A stretch of 64,000 nucleotides of DNA, from assembly GCA_020403425.1 (NCBI GenBank), contig JADBXR010000002.1, forward strand, positions 248,001 to 312,000, written 5' to 3'. The notes under the pieces were generated by a model that was not told where the DNA came from, searched no databases, and worked only from the letters and a program-made list of their open reading frames with translations. This document shows positions 1 to 7,677 of this stretch, piece after piece. The position numbers and the translations under genes are program-made. Numbering within the stretch: the stretch's first letter is position 1; the number at the start of each line of letters is the position of its first letter. The DNA is from Chitinophagaceae bacterium. GTDB lineage: Bacteria > Bacteroidota > Bacteroidia > Chitinophagales > Chitinophagaceae.

Positions 1-36
1 TATCAGAACCATCCAGGAAAGTTTACAGAATCTGTC

Positions 37-666
37 ATGAGAAACATTATCAAATGCTGCCTTACGGCACTCTGTTTTTGTGTTGCACTGCTTACCCCAG
101 GCAGCAGCAAGGCCCAGAATTGGGATATTGACCTGCTCAAACAGATCAATCCCTCACAACCCGGCAGCAGCGTCTGGAAAGGTTTTTCTTCAACGGCCAA
201 ACCCATCTCCGTGGGGCTTCCCGCCGTTATGCTGGCCACAGCCATGCTTAACAAGGACAGCCTGCTGAAAACCAGGTCACTCGAGATATTGGGCAGTGTG
301 GTATTGACCACCGTGGCAACTGAAGCCATCAAGATCGTGGTCAACCGAGAGCGACCTTACCGGAAATATCCCCTGGAAGTATTTCCCAACGATGCTTCTG
401 AGAATGGCAAATCCATGCCTTCCGCGCACGTTTCACTCGCTTTTGCAACGGCCACTTCACTTTCCCTGGTTTATCATAAATGGTATGTGACCGTTCCTGC
501 TTTTGTTTGGGCCAGCGGTGTAGGTTATTCCCGTTTGTACCTTGGTGAACATTACCCCTCCGATGTTATCGCCGGCGCGGCCGTGGGTATTGCCGGAGCC
601 TATGCCAACCGTTGGTTACAGAAAAAATTATGGCCGGATCATAAAAAAAGGTTGATCCCAAGGTAA
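37..666 (+). CDS. PAP2-family membrane phosphatase
   Basis: A 209-residue phosphatidic acid phosphatase type 2 (PAP2) protein. The three family motifs are visible: K99...R106-P107, PSAH at 128-131, and S165-R166 followed by H172 and D176. These form the acid-phosphatase/PAP2 active site on the outer face of the membrane. An N-terminal hydrophobic segment ending near SSKAQ looks like a signal peptide. Family members remove phosphate from undecaprenyl diphosphate, phosphatidate or lipid A; the substrate cannot be read from sequence. Only 36 bases precede it, with no clear promoter. It converges on the lrp-like gene. Confidence 0.9.
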   Translation: MRNIIKCCLTALCFCVALLTPGSSKAQNWDIDLLKQINPSQPGSSVWKGFSSTAKPISVGLPAVMLATAMLNKDSLLKTRSLEILGSVVLTTVATEAIKIVVNRERPYRKYPLEVFPNDASENGKSMPSAHVSLAFATATSLSLVYHKWYVTVPAFVWASGVGYSRLYLGEHYPSDVIAGAAVGIAGAYANRWLQKKLWPDHKKRLIPR

Positions 667-733
667 GGGAGCGGAAGTTGGATACCTGTTGTATCCTATC
701 AGGCGGTTTGTTGATCCACCAATCCATCACTAT

Positions 734-1234
734 TCAATAGACCAACACATGCGTCTGTTTGATCACCCCCATCACGAACACGCTCTGCACATGGCCCAGG
801 TTCTCGGCCTGGCTTAACTTGTTCACATGGAAATCATAGTAGGCATCCATACTTTCTGCCACCACTTTCAGCATAAAATCGAATTCGCCTGAGATATTGT
901 AGCATTCGATCACTTCATTCATCTCATGGATGCTTTTGATGAATTTGGCACCGGCATTACGGTTGTGTTGTTTGAGGGATACATAACAGATCACCATCAA
1001 TCCTTTTTTTACCCTAGAATGATCTACCAGGGTGGCATATTGCCGGATCACACCGGTCTCCTCCATGCGTTTGATGCGCTCGTGTACCGGGGTGGTGCTC
1101 AAATGAACTTTATCTGCGATCTCTTTCACCGTTGCACGGGCATTCTGCTGCAGCTCCCGCAGGATGGCCATGTCCTTTTCGTCGAGTGAAAAACTACTGT
1201 TAGTGGATTCCACTTTTTTGGAAGCTTTTGACAT
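734..1234 (-). CDS. Lrp/AsnC family transcriptional regulator
   Basis: A 166-residue regulator with a serine-rich leader, an N-terminal winged helix-turn-helix (about residues 18-75, with the typical DEKDMAILRELQQNARATVK region) and a C-terminal RAM ligand-binding domain. Family members bind amino acids and form octameric DNA-wrapping assemblies. It is divergent from ahcY across about 120 AT-rich bases that hold an imperfect palindrome, so it may control itself and the methionine/SAH cycle gene. That link is inferred from position only. Length is normal for the family. Confidence 0.92.
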   Translation of the reverse strand: MSKASKKVESTNSSFSLDEKDMAILRELQQNARATVKEIADKVHLSTTPVHERIKRMEETGVIRQYATLVDHSRVKKGLMVICYVSLKQHNRNAGAKFIKSIHEMNEVIECYNISGEFDFMLKVVAESMDAYYDFHVNKLSQAENLGHVQSVFVMGVIKQTHVLVY

Positions 1235-1291
1235 GGGAAAAATGATTTTTATTCTTCATAAAGCTATTAAAACAGCATATTTATTCCAAAC

Positions 1292-1313
1292 AAAATAATA
1301 ATTATAGTATTTT
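1292..1313. promoter_or_regulatory. AT-rich imperfect palindrome between lrp-like gene and ahcY
   Basis: The arms AAAATAnTA and TAnTATTTT flank 4 bases. The site lies just upstream of the ahcY -7 box, where the -33 region would fall, and that region lacks a good TTG. This would suit an activator or Lrp-type site. The assignment is inference, because AT-rich DNA gives such palindromes by chance. Confidence 0.35.
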
Positions 1314-1325
1314 ATTCTGTCAATC

Positions 1326-1333
1326 TACATTTG
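1326..1333 (+). promoter_or_regulatory. Bacteroidota -7 box of ahcY
   Basis: TACATTTG matches the Bacteroidota sigma-A consensus TAnnTTTG exactly. Transcription would begin near 1338, giving a leader of about 16 nt. The in-frame GTG at 1333 overlaps this box, so it cannot be the translation start; the ATG at 1354 is chosen instead. Confidence 0.7.
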
Positions 1334-1353
1334 TGGCTCATAAAACCAACTAT

Positions 1354-2673
1354 ATGTCATTAAAAAACATCGATTTCAGCCTGCCTTACAAAGTGGCTGA
1401 TATGAGTTTAGCCGATTGGGGTCGTAAAGAGATCCGCCTGGCCGAAGCAGAAATGCCCGGTCTTATGTCTATCCGTGCCGAATACGGTCCCAGCCAGCCC
1501 CTGAAAGGTGCGCGTATCGCCGGTTGTTTGCACATGACCATCCAGACTGCCGTGTTGATCGAAACACTGGTTGCATTGGGTGCCGAAGTAAAATGGAGCT
1601 CTTGTAATATCTTCTCTACCCAAGACCAGGCTGCTGCCGCTATTGCTGCTGCCGGTATTGGCGTATTTGCCTGGAAAGGCCAGACACAGGAAGAAGCTGA
1701 CTGGTGTATTGAACAGACCTTGTTCTTCGGTGGTGCAGACCGTCCGCTGAACATGATCCTGGACGATGGTGGCGACCTGACCAATATGGTATTCGATGTA
1801 TATCCTGAACTGGTGGCCAATATCAAAGGTCTGTCTGAAGAGACCACTACCGGTGTTCACCGTTTGTATGAGCGTATGGCGAAAGGCACTTTGCCGATCC
1901 CTGCGATCAACGTGAACGACTCTGTTACCAAATCCAAATTCGACAACAAATACGGTTGCCAGGAATCACTGGTTGATGCGATCCGTCGCGCCACAGATGT
2001 GATGATGGCCGGAAAGATCGCCGTAGTAGGTGGTTATGGTGATGTTGGTAAAGGTTCCGCCCTGTCTCTGAAAGGAGCCGGCTGCCGCGTGATCGTTACC
2101 GAGATCGATCCTATCTGTGCTTTACAGGCCGCTATGGAAGGTTTTGAAGTAAAACCCATGATCGAAGCCGTGAAAGAAGCAGACATCATCGTTACCGCTT
2201 CTGGTTGCCGCGACCTGATCACTGAAAAACATTTCCGTCTGATGAAGGACAAAGCGATCGTTTGTAACATCGGGCACTTTGATATCGAGATCGATGTGGC
2301 CTGGCTGAACAAGAACTACGGTCATACCAAAGACACCATCAAACCACAGGTTGACCTGTACAATATCGAAGGTCGTGACATCATCCTGCTGGCGGAAGGC
2401 CGCCTGGTGAACCTAGGCTGCGCCACCGGTCACCCAAGTTTTGTGATGAGTAACTCTTTCACCAACCAGACACTGGCTCAGGTGGAACTGTGGAACAACC
2501 ACAAGAACTACGAGAACAAAGTGTACGTGTTGCCTAAACACCTGGATGAGAAAGTGGCCCGTTTACACCTGGCAAAAGTTGGCGCCGTACTGGATGAACT
2601 GACCGATGCACAGGCCGAGTACCTGGGTATCTGCAAGTCTGGTCCTTTCAAAGCAGACCACTACCGCTATTAA
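1354..2673 (+). CDS. ahcY: Adenosylhomocysteinase
   Basis: A 439-residue S-adenosyl-L-homocysteine hydrolase, which converts SAH to adenosine and homocysteine and so clears the product of methyltransferases. The N-terminal substrate domain carries the family [13 protein letters not shown] and VTKSKFDN regions. The NAD-binding Rossmann motif GGYGDVGKG follows, and the C-terminus ends in KADHYRY as in the family. The gene is monocistronic, with a strong terminator behind it. Length is typical. The start is ATG 1354 because an upstream GTG lies inside the promoter. Confidence 0.97.
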   Translation: MSLKNIDFSLPYKVADMSLADWGRKEIRLAEAEMPGLMSIRAEYGPSQPLKGARIAGCLHMTIQTAVLIETLVALGAEVKWSSCNIFSTQDQAAAAIAAAGIGVFAWKGQTQEEADWCIEQTLFFGGADRPLNMILDDGGDLTNMVFDVYPELVANIKGLSEETTTGVHRLYERMAKGTLPIPAINVNDSVTKSKFDNKYGCQESLVDAIRRATDVMMAGKIAVVGGYGDVGKGSALSLKGAGCRVIVTEIDPICALQAAMEGFEVKPMIEAVKEADIIVTASGCRDLITEKHFRLMKDKAIVCNIGHFDIEIDVAWLNKNYGHTKDTIKPQVDLYNIEGRDIILLAEGRLVNLGCATGHPSFVMSNSFTNQTLAQVELWNNHKNYENKVYVLPKHLDEKVARLHLAKVGAVLDELTDAQAEYLGICKSGPFKADHYRY

Positions 2674-2711
2674 TCAAGCCGTGTTCTGTAAAATGAACCG
2701 CTTACAAATAG

Positions 2712-2738
2712 ACCCGCTTCTCCGGAAGCGGGTTTTTT
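2712..2738 (+). terminator. Rho-independent terminator of ahcY
   Basis: The 9-bp perfect stem ACCCGCTTC/GAAGCGGGT has a 4-nt loop and is followed by a run of T. Confidence 0.9.
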
Positions 2739-2814
2739 ATGCATATGATATCCCGGCAAACTGTTTGCAGGATATCCGGTAAATTGTAGACCAGTTTCAA
2801 CGAATTGGTTATTT

Positions 2815-2822
2815 TACTTTTG
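2815..2822 (+). promoter_or_regulatory. -7 box for the 2853-4377 gene pair
   Basis: TACTTTTG is an exact TAnnTTTG match. It lies downstream of the longest possible TTG start (2805), so translation must begin further in. Confidence 0.6.
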
Positions 2823-2852
2823 CTGTTTACATTTAGTCACGGGAGTTCACAT

Positions 2853-3779
2853 TTGACAATACGCAGACCACATATCGATCCAGTTATCCGATGCCTTTTG
2901 TTCATCCTGTTATTAGGCTGTTTACCGGCAACAGCTTCTGTGAGAAAAGATACCACCCCTCTTTCCAATAGCCAACAAGCCATTGCATTTATTGAAAAAC
3001 AGGCCGAACAACTATCACCCAGCAACTACTGGCCCAATGTAAACCCGGTGATCTTTCTGCAGAACCTGCGCGATAATGTGGAAGCACCTCTGAACATCCA
3101 TGAAGGATTGAACACCAATTTCTGCGCCTACGCGGCCATGTCGTACCTGCCCCTGCACTTTGACCCCCTGGGTTATGTCAGTTTCATGATAAAACTCTAT
3201 CGCGACGGGAAGGCTCTGTATGGAAAAGAATATTTTGAACCCTCCCGAGAGGTGAGGCTGGCAGCGGGAACCCTCAGTTTTAAAGGCGAACTGGACATAC
3301 GGCCTGCCGACCAGCTCTGGTTCCTAAGCCTGGCCGATCATTTCAAGGGGTATCTCAACCTGTTCGATAAACATTACAATGCCGGCGATGAAAACCGTTT
3401 ATGGGCGTCCGTGAATTTCACCAAGTTCAACCGAATGATCCGAAGGCTGTTCAATTTCAGCGTTAGTGCAGTAGGGTCAGACCTGTTCAGGCCGGGCATC
3501 AGGGACATATATGAATACCTGCACGAACGTTTACGGACCGGAACCGTTGGATTATTCGTCAACAATATGGACCTCTACAAAAAGAATCATACCCACTTAA
3601 GGATCGGGATACCGACGCATTTCATCATACTGGTGGACATTGAAGAAGTAGACGACAAGATCGCCATCACTTACTGGGATTATGGATTCAGGACGAGGCA
3701 ACTGTTATCGGAAAAATTCCTGAAGCAACTGATATTCGGCATCGCTCATATCAAAGTCAAAAAAGCAGATGAGAAATAA
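2853..3779 (+). CDS. Secreted protein with papain/C39-like Cys-His pattern, function unknown
   Basis: I do not recognise a named family. The chosen start is TTG 2853, with GGGAG 7 nt upstream and a -7 box at 2815; it gives 308 residues with a signal peptide (hydrophobic run ending near LPATASV). About residue 90 the sequence reads NFCAYAAMSYL, and near residue 255 PTHFIILVDIEE, followed by TYWDYG. An early Cys in a small-residue helix plus a late His and a W-D-Y-G strand is the order seen in C39-like and other papain-fold enzymes, so a cysteine peptidase or related hydrolase is possible (inference). The gene overlaps the next lipoprotein gene by 11 bp, so the two are probably co-translated. 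Confidence 0.75.
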   Translation: MTIRRPHIDPVIRCLLFILLLGCLPATASVRKDTTPLSNSQQAIAFIEKQAEQLSPSNYWPNVNPVIFLQNLRDNVEAPLNIHEGLNTNFCAYAAMSYLPLHFDPLGYVSFMIKLYRDGKALYGKEYFEPSREVRLAAGTLSFKGELDIRPADQLWFLSLADHFKGYLNLFDKHYNAGDENRLWASVNFTKFNRMIRRLFNFSVSAVGSDLFRPGIRDIYEYLHERLRTGTVGLFVNNMDLYKKNHTHLRIGIPTHFIILVDIEEVDDKIAITYWDYGFRTRQLLSEKFLKQLIFGIAHIKVKKADEK

Positions 3780-4377
3780 CAGTCTTCATATATTATGCAT
3801 GATGGGACTATGCAGCCTGTTATTCTCCTGCGTCAGTACCCGGAATTTCTCAACGAACTACTATTACCTGCATGAGAAGAGCCTGACCGATATTGAACAA
3901 TCGTACAAGACCCTCTATGAACAAAAGCCCTTCTCGGTAGGTTTTTCAGACAGGTCCTTCAACGAGATCTCACTGGAGATCATTACCGATTCCATCAAAC
4001 TCATCTACGAGTTCGGCATCAGGGAACCCAGGTTACAGGACACGCTCAATAAATACGGGTTGCCGGCGTCGGCAGTAACGGACCTGATCAACCAGATGAG
4101 GGCCATTCGCTGTATCTGGATCAATTCGCTGGATTATTACAGCAACAACCAGAAACGTTCGCTGGTATACCTTTCCATCAAACCCGCGGCCTTTACCATT
4201 CCGTTCACGATCGAAAAATATTATATCCTCACGTTCTATTCGCAACCGCAGTATTTCGACAGTGACGGAAGATTACTCGCCACCCGCAGGCAACGCAAAC
4301 TGAGAAAGATCAATGACGATGTGTTCCACCGTATCAACGACAAGGTCTGCTATACGGTGTCGGAGAGGTTTAGGTAA
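3769..4377 (+). CDS. Predicted lipoprotein, function unknown
   Basis: A 202-residue protein with a lipoprotein signal (hydrophobic run, lipobox LLFSC with Cys21). The rest has no motif I recognise. It is predicted to be anchored in a membrane facing the periplasm or cell surface. Its start overlaps the end of the papain-like gene by 11 bp, which suggests translational coupling and a shared process, for example a peptidase with an anchoring or inhibitor partner (inference only). An 8-nt tandem repeat starts 2 bases after its stop codon. Confidence 0.8.
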   Translation: MRNNSLHILCMMGLCSLLFSCVSTRNFSTNYYYLHEKSLTDIEQSYKTLYEQKPFSVGFSDRSFNEISLEIITDSIKLIYEFGIREPRLQDTLNKYGLPASAVTDLINQMRAIRCIWINSLDYYSNNQKRSLVYLSIKPAAFTIPFTIEKYYILTFYSQPQYFDSDGRLLATRRQRKLRKINDDVFHRINDKVCYTVSERFR

Positions 4378-4379
4378 CA

Positions 4380-4435
4380 ATGAGTGGATGAGTGAATGAG
4401 TGGATGAGTGAATGAGTGGATGAGTGGATGAGTGA
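4380..4435 (+). repeat. Seven tandem 8-nt repeats ATGAGTGR
   Basis: Seven consecutive units, each ATGAGTGG or ATGAGTGA, begin three bases after the stop codon of the lipoprotein gene. Related repeats occur at least eight more times in this window, mostly right behind stop codons. Unlike several of the others, this copy has no nearby inverted partner. Confidence 0.95.
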
Positions 4436-4514
4436 ATGTGGAAAATGGGAAGAATATTGGGTTCCTGTTAACATGTGAGGATAAATTAAGGGAGTAATGG
4501 CGTGTTTGCCTTCC

Positions 4515-4522
4515 TATCTTTG
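4515..4522 (+). promoter_or_regulatory. -7 box of the polysaccharide deacetylase gene
   Basis: TATCTTTG is an exact TAnnTTTG match 21 nt before the ATG. Transcription should start near 4527. No convincing -33 TTG is present, so activation may be needed. Confidence 0.65.
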
Positions 4523-4535
4523 ATGTGAATCAAAG
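4518..4535. promoter_or_regulatory. FNR/CRP-type palindrome over the transcription start
   Basis: CTTTGAT-GTGA-ATCAAAG is a perfect 18-bp palindrome whose core TTGAT-N4-ATCAA equals the known FNR box. It overlaps the end of the -7 box and the expected transcription start, where a bound Crp/Fnr-family protein would repress. It could instead act as an RNA hairpin at the 5' end. Confidence 0.55.
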
Positions 4536-4543
4536 CTTTAACC

Positions 4544-5395
4544 ATGAATTTATTGAAACTGATGACCCGAACCGGCCTGGGCTTACTGGCCCTGGCAACT
4601 GTGAGTAGTTGTAAGAATAATAATGGCAATGCAGAAACCAAGTCTGCCGATTCTGCCAAAACAGCCGAGACCACCAAGATGCTTCCCGGAACCCCTATAC
4701 AGCTGGATAATACGAAGCGATATATTTTCCTCACCTGGGACGATTCTCCCCAACCTCCGGGAACCGTGAATTCAAAAGCGGTGTTCCGGGAAGAAGGCAT
4801 CAAAGCCACTTTTTTCTCGGTTGGATTCAACCAGGTAGGCCCTTACAAAAAACGCCTGATCGATTCTATCCGGAATGAATACCCGCAGTTCCTGCTGGCG
4901 AACCATAGTTTCAGCCATGGGTTCAACGACAAATACGGCAAGTTCTACTCCCCGGCAATGACCGACAGTGCGCTGAATGATTTTCTCAGGAACGAGAAAG
5001 CACTGAATATTCCTGTAAAGATCATCCGTCTGCCAGGCAATAACGGTTGGGCAGCCAACGGAGAAATGCACGGCCAGAAAGCCAACACAGCCTTGGTAAA
5101 GAAACTGGATTCCCTGGGCTATAAGATCTTTGGATGGGACCTGGAGTGGACACAGCAGGCAAAAGCCAAAGCACCCAAAGAAAGTGTGGATGAAATGATC
5201 CAGCGTGTGAACCAGAAATTTGAGGATGGTACCACCAATCAGCAGAATGCGTTGGTCATCTTATCGCACGACCGCCTTTTCGAGAAAAAGCAATATGCAG
5301 ATTCCCTGAAAAAATTCATCTCTATCCTGAAACAGGATAAAAGGATCGTATTTGAGACCCTGGACCACTACCCGGTAAGCACTCCACAGAAATAA
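4544..5395 (+). CDS. Polysaccharide deacetylase (NodB domain) lipoprotein
   Basis: A 283-residue carbohydrate esterase family 4 protein. A lipoprotein signal ends at Cys23 (VSSC), followed by a low-complexity Asn/Ala/Lys linker. The NodB domain shows TWDD at 64-67 (metal and catalytic Asp), HSFSH at 121-125 (metal ligands), RLPG at 162-165 and a late LSHD. Family members remove N-acetyl groups from peptidoglycan, chitin oligomers or other glycans, or O-acetyl groups; the substrate is not evident. It is a single-gene unit with its own promoter, FNR-like palindrome and terminator. Confidence 0.93.
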   Translation: MNLLKLMTRTGLGLLALATVSSCKNNNGNAETKSADSAKTAETTKMLPGTPIQLDNTKRYIFLTWDDSPQPPGTVNSKAVFREEGIKATFFSVGFNQVGPYKKRLIDSIRNEYPQFLLANHSFSHGFNDKYGKFYSPAMTDSALNDFLRNEKALNIPVKIIRLPGNNGWAANGEMHGQKANTALVKKLDSLGYKIFGWDLEWTQQAKAKAPKESVDEMIQRVNQKFEDGTTNQQNALVILSHDRLFEKKQYADSLKKFISILKQDKRIVFETLDHYPVSTPQK

Positions 5396-5418
5396 AAGTT
5401 TACCCTGATCGTACCCCG

Positions 5419-5451
5419 AAAGCCCCTTTTTCAAGAAAAAGGGGCTTTTTT
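5419..5451 (+). terminator. Terminator of the deacetylase gene
   Basis: A long stem (AAAGCCCCTTTTTC with GAAAAAGGGGCTTT) has a 2-nt loop and ends in T residues. Confidence 0.92.
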
Positions 5452-5751
5452 CATGGATTTTCCTCCCGGAAAACAGGAGAACCCGTATACCAACGGAAAC
5501 TTGACCGATTACAGGACGTTCTCACCTGTACGAACAACCGTTCGTCCCAAACCGGACAGTCGATACAGTTCATTCATCCCTCCGGAAAGGGCTTTAAGAA
5601 AGCTTTAAGAAATCGCCTGAAACATACGCTGGCATTGGATCTGAGCCCAGCATTAACCTGTATTAACATTTGTATTAACACCACTCATAATAACGCTCAT
5701 CACAGGGATGTAACTAATCACAATGTGCTTCGTCTACTTAACATGTGTTTC
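5452..5751. promoter_or_regulatory. Gene-free regulatory region upstream of the PepSY-like gene
   Basis: No coding potential is seen here. It contains a perfect inverted repeat ACGAAC-AACC-GTTCGT at 5530-5545. Two CTTTAAGAA direct repeats follow at 5592-5600 and 5603-5611, spaced 11 bp. Three ATTAAC repeats then lie at 5652, 5662 and 5674, spaced 10 and 12 bp. About 11-bp spacing of direct repeats is typical of OmpR/PhoB-family response-regulator sites (inference). Confidence 0.5.
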
Positions 5752-5759
5752 TACTTTTG
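5752..5759 (+). promoter_or_regulatory. -7 box of the PepSY-like gene
   Basis: TACTTTTG is an exact TAnnTTTG match. The leader to ATG 5817 would be about 52 nt. The upstream in-frame start at 5745 lies before this box and is therefore rejected. Confidence 0.65.
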
Positions 5760-5816
5760 ACTTGTCAAACAGCAACAAAACAAACCACATTCCTAATAAG
5801 ACTAAAGAAACAAAAC

Positions 5817-6263
5817 ATGAAAAAGTTATTCATCACGGCCTTAGCAGCCATCGCCATCGGAACCAGCGCCTTTGCAAGCCCTGCTTCCATCAGCAGTAAA
5901 GTAAGTGAGCATTTTACTGCCTCTTTCAGTAAAGCCAAAAATGTTTCCTGGAACTCCAGTGAAAGATTTGACAAAGTGAGCTTTATGCTGAACAATGAAA
6001 AAGTATTTGCTTTCTACGACACCGACGGTGAACTGATCGGTACCAGCAAGACCATGGCATTTGACAAATTGCCCAAATCCGCACTGGAAAACATCACCAG
6101 CAAATACCTGTACCCCGAGTACCAGTTAAAAGACTGCATTGAGTTCACCACCGCTTTCAACGAGAAGAACTATTATGTGTCCATGGACCGGAAAAACGAG
6201 TCCGTTGTACTGGAGATCACCAAGGGAGGTGCCGTAAGCGTTTTTGCCCGCAACCGAAAATAA
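5817..6263 (+). CDS. PepSY-like (BLIP-like) secreted protein
   Basis: A 148-residue exported protein. A signal peptide with the form MKKLFITALAAIAIGTSAFA is followed by about 125 residues resembling the small PepSY-like/BLIP-like periplasmic proteins common in Bacteroidota (alternating strands, FYDTDGELIGTSK turn). Function is unknown; relatives are often controlled by two-component systems. The start is ATG 5817, behind a -7 box at 5752. The long upstream region with 11-bp-spaced repeats suggests tight control. A perfect terminator follows. Confidence 0.8.
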   Translation: MKKLFITALAAIAIGTSAFASPASISSKVSEHFTASFSKAKNVSWNSSERFDKVSFMLNNEKVFAFYDTDGELIGTSKTMAFDKLPKSALENITSKYLYPEYQLKDCIEFTTAFNEKNYYVSMDRKNESVVLEITKGGAVSVFARNRK

Positions 6264-6284
6264 TCGCCCTTCACATACAACAAA

Positions 6285-6320
6285 TGAAAAAGTCCCCCGG
6301 CTCCCCGGAGGACTTTTTCA
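6285..6320. terminator. Bidirectional terminator
   Basis: The perfect stem TGAAAAAGTCC/GGACTTTTTCA is extended by CCGG/CCGG in the upper stem. The A-rich and T-rich flanks let it act for both the PepSY-like gene and the convergent anmK. Confidence 0.9.
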
Positions 6321-6331
6321 TTTCGCTTTCA

Positions 6332-6364
6332 CCCAACATTCACTCATCCATTCATTCTATCATT
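6332..6364 (-). repeat. Degenerate 8-nt repeat behind anmK
   Basis: Read on the minus strand it is an array of ATGATAGA, ATGAATGG and ATGAGTGA-like units. It starts a few bases after the anmK stop codon, in the same sense orientation as the 4380 array. Confidence 0.75.
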
Positions 6365-6368
6365 GCTC

Positions 6369-7568
6369 CTACCCCGGCAAACTGATCTTTCCCATACTCA
6401 CCGATGGTATATCATTGCTGCCATTACCAATATGAGTATCGCCTCCTGCCACACATTCATTGGCCAGCACCGCGAATAACAAAGCTTCCTTGGCATCAGG
6501 ATTGATCTCCAGCTCATCGGTAGTATGAAAAACAAACCCTGGAAGCAACTCCTGCATATGCCGCACCAGTAAAGGATTGTGCATACCGCCGCCACTGGTA
6601 TAGATGATAAATGGCTGCCCACTATTCAGCGTCTGCCGCATGGCATCTGCGATGGTCACTGCGCTGAAACGGTTCAGGGTAGCCATCACATCCTCATGCG
6701 AGATCGTTTTGATGCCGGCATTGGCCATAGCCTGATTAAGATAGGCCAGGTTGAATAACTCGGGCCCCGTGGTTTTTGGGAACCCCTTTTCAAAAAACGC
6801 ATGTTTGAGCAATTCGGCCAACAAACTTTCCTGGATGGTTCCGGCAGACGCCACGGCAGCATCTTTATCGAAAGGCAACTGGAAATATTGTTGCATGTAA
6901 GCATCCATCAGGGTGTTACCGGGTCCGGTATCAGTGCTAAAAATGACTTTGGCATCAAGATCGCCAGGCAGATAGGTGAAGTTGGCGATGCCACCGATGT
7001 TGAGCATGATGCGGTTCTCGCCTTGCTTGCTGAAAATAAAATAATCTCCATAAACCGCCAGTGGCGCACCTTCGCCTCCCGCTGCAATGTGTTTCTGCCG
7101 GAAGTCGCTGATAGTAATGATACCTGTGGCAACAGCCAATTGGTCGCCATCGCCGATCTGTAAAGTGGCATTGCCAAAACCGGGTCGCTGGTGCAATAAC
7201 CGGGGGGCGTGATAGATGGTTTGGCCGTGGCTGGCGATCAGGTCTACCTCTTCGGGTTTCACCTTCCACTTATCCAGGCATTGCAGTATCATGGCAGCAT
7301 GCTGCTGCGCCACCCAGCCATTCAGCAGGCAGAGCTGTTCGAGGTCTATATTTCGTTTTGAAAAAACAGCACGGACCTCTTCCTTAAAACGGGTATCATA
7401 GGAACAGGTTTGGAAAGCCAACAGTTCGATCCGGGTACCCGGCCCGCTACCGGTAAACCGGCACAAAGCCACATCCAGTCCGTCCAGCGAAGTGCCACTC
7501 ATTAAGCCAATGATCAATCGGGTAGACTTACCCGCAATGCCGCATAATCTGCTAATATTTTGATTCAT
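6369..7568 (-). CDS. anmK: Anhydro-N-acetylmuramic acid kinase
   Basis: A 399-residue AnmK. The ATP-binding motif LIIGLMSGTSLDGLDVA is near residue 20, with DTGPGN and YTSGGG motifs further on. The enzyme phosphorylates and hydrolyses 1,6-anhydro-MurNAc to MurNAc-6-phosphate in cell-wall recycling. No murQ etherase gene is present in the window. The gene is divergent from a DeoR-family regulator across a 109-bp region holding a 16-bp palindrome, so that regulator probably controls it (inference). The start ATG at 7568 gives a slightly long but normal N-terminus. Confidence 0.95.
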   Translation of the reverse strand: MNQNISRLCGIAGKSTRLIIGLMSGTSLDGLDVALCRFTGSGPGTRIELLAFQTCSYDTRFKEEVRAVFSKRNIDLEQLCLLNGWVAQQHAAMILQCLDKWKVKPEEVDLIASHGQTIYHAPRLLHQRPGFGNATLQIGDGDQLAVATGIITISDFRQKHIAAGGEGAPLAVYGDYFIFSKQGENRIMLNIGGIANFTYLPGDLDAKVIFSTDTGPGNTLMDAYMQQYFQLPFDKDAAVASAGTIQESLLAELLKHAFFEKGFPKTTGPELFNLAYLNQAMANAGIKTISHEDVMATLNRFSAVTIADAMRQTLNSGQPFIIYTSGGGMHNPLLVRHMQELLPGFVFHTTDELEINPDAKEALLFAVLANECVAGGDTHIGNGSNDIPSVSMGKISLPG

Positions 7569-7601
7569 TTTGCAGGATTATAATGATTTAAATGGGCTAA
7601 T

Positions 7602-7617
7602 CTGCAACAATTTGCAG
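7602..7617. promoter_or_regulatory. Palindromic operator between anmK and the DeoR-family gene
   Basis: CTGCAA-CAAT-TTGCAG is a perfect inverted repeat with a 4-bp spacer. A further half-site, TTTGCAGG, overlaps the anmK start. A divergent position beside a DeoR regulator makes autoregulation plus anmK control plausible. Confidence 0.5.
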
Positions 7618-7677
7618 CTTTTTATTTGTTTTATAAAATAATAGCGCCATATTTATCAGCGCAACTATCTCACGAAA

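Noticed and set aside
1235-1353. SAH or SAM riboswitch before ahcY
   Set aside because: The -7 box leaves only about 16 nt of leader, too short for a riboswitch.
1386-1860. Long reverse-strand open frames inside ahcY
   Set aside because: They are antisense shadows of a well-conserved gene, with no start signals or recognisable protein.
4380-4435. CRISPR-like array of short repeats
   Set aside because: Units are 8 nt, directly adjacent, without spacers, and no cas gene is present.
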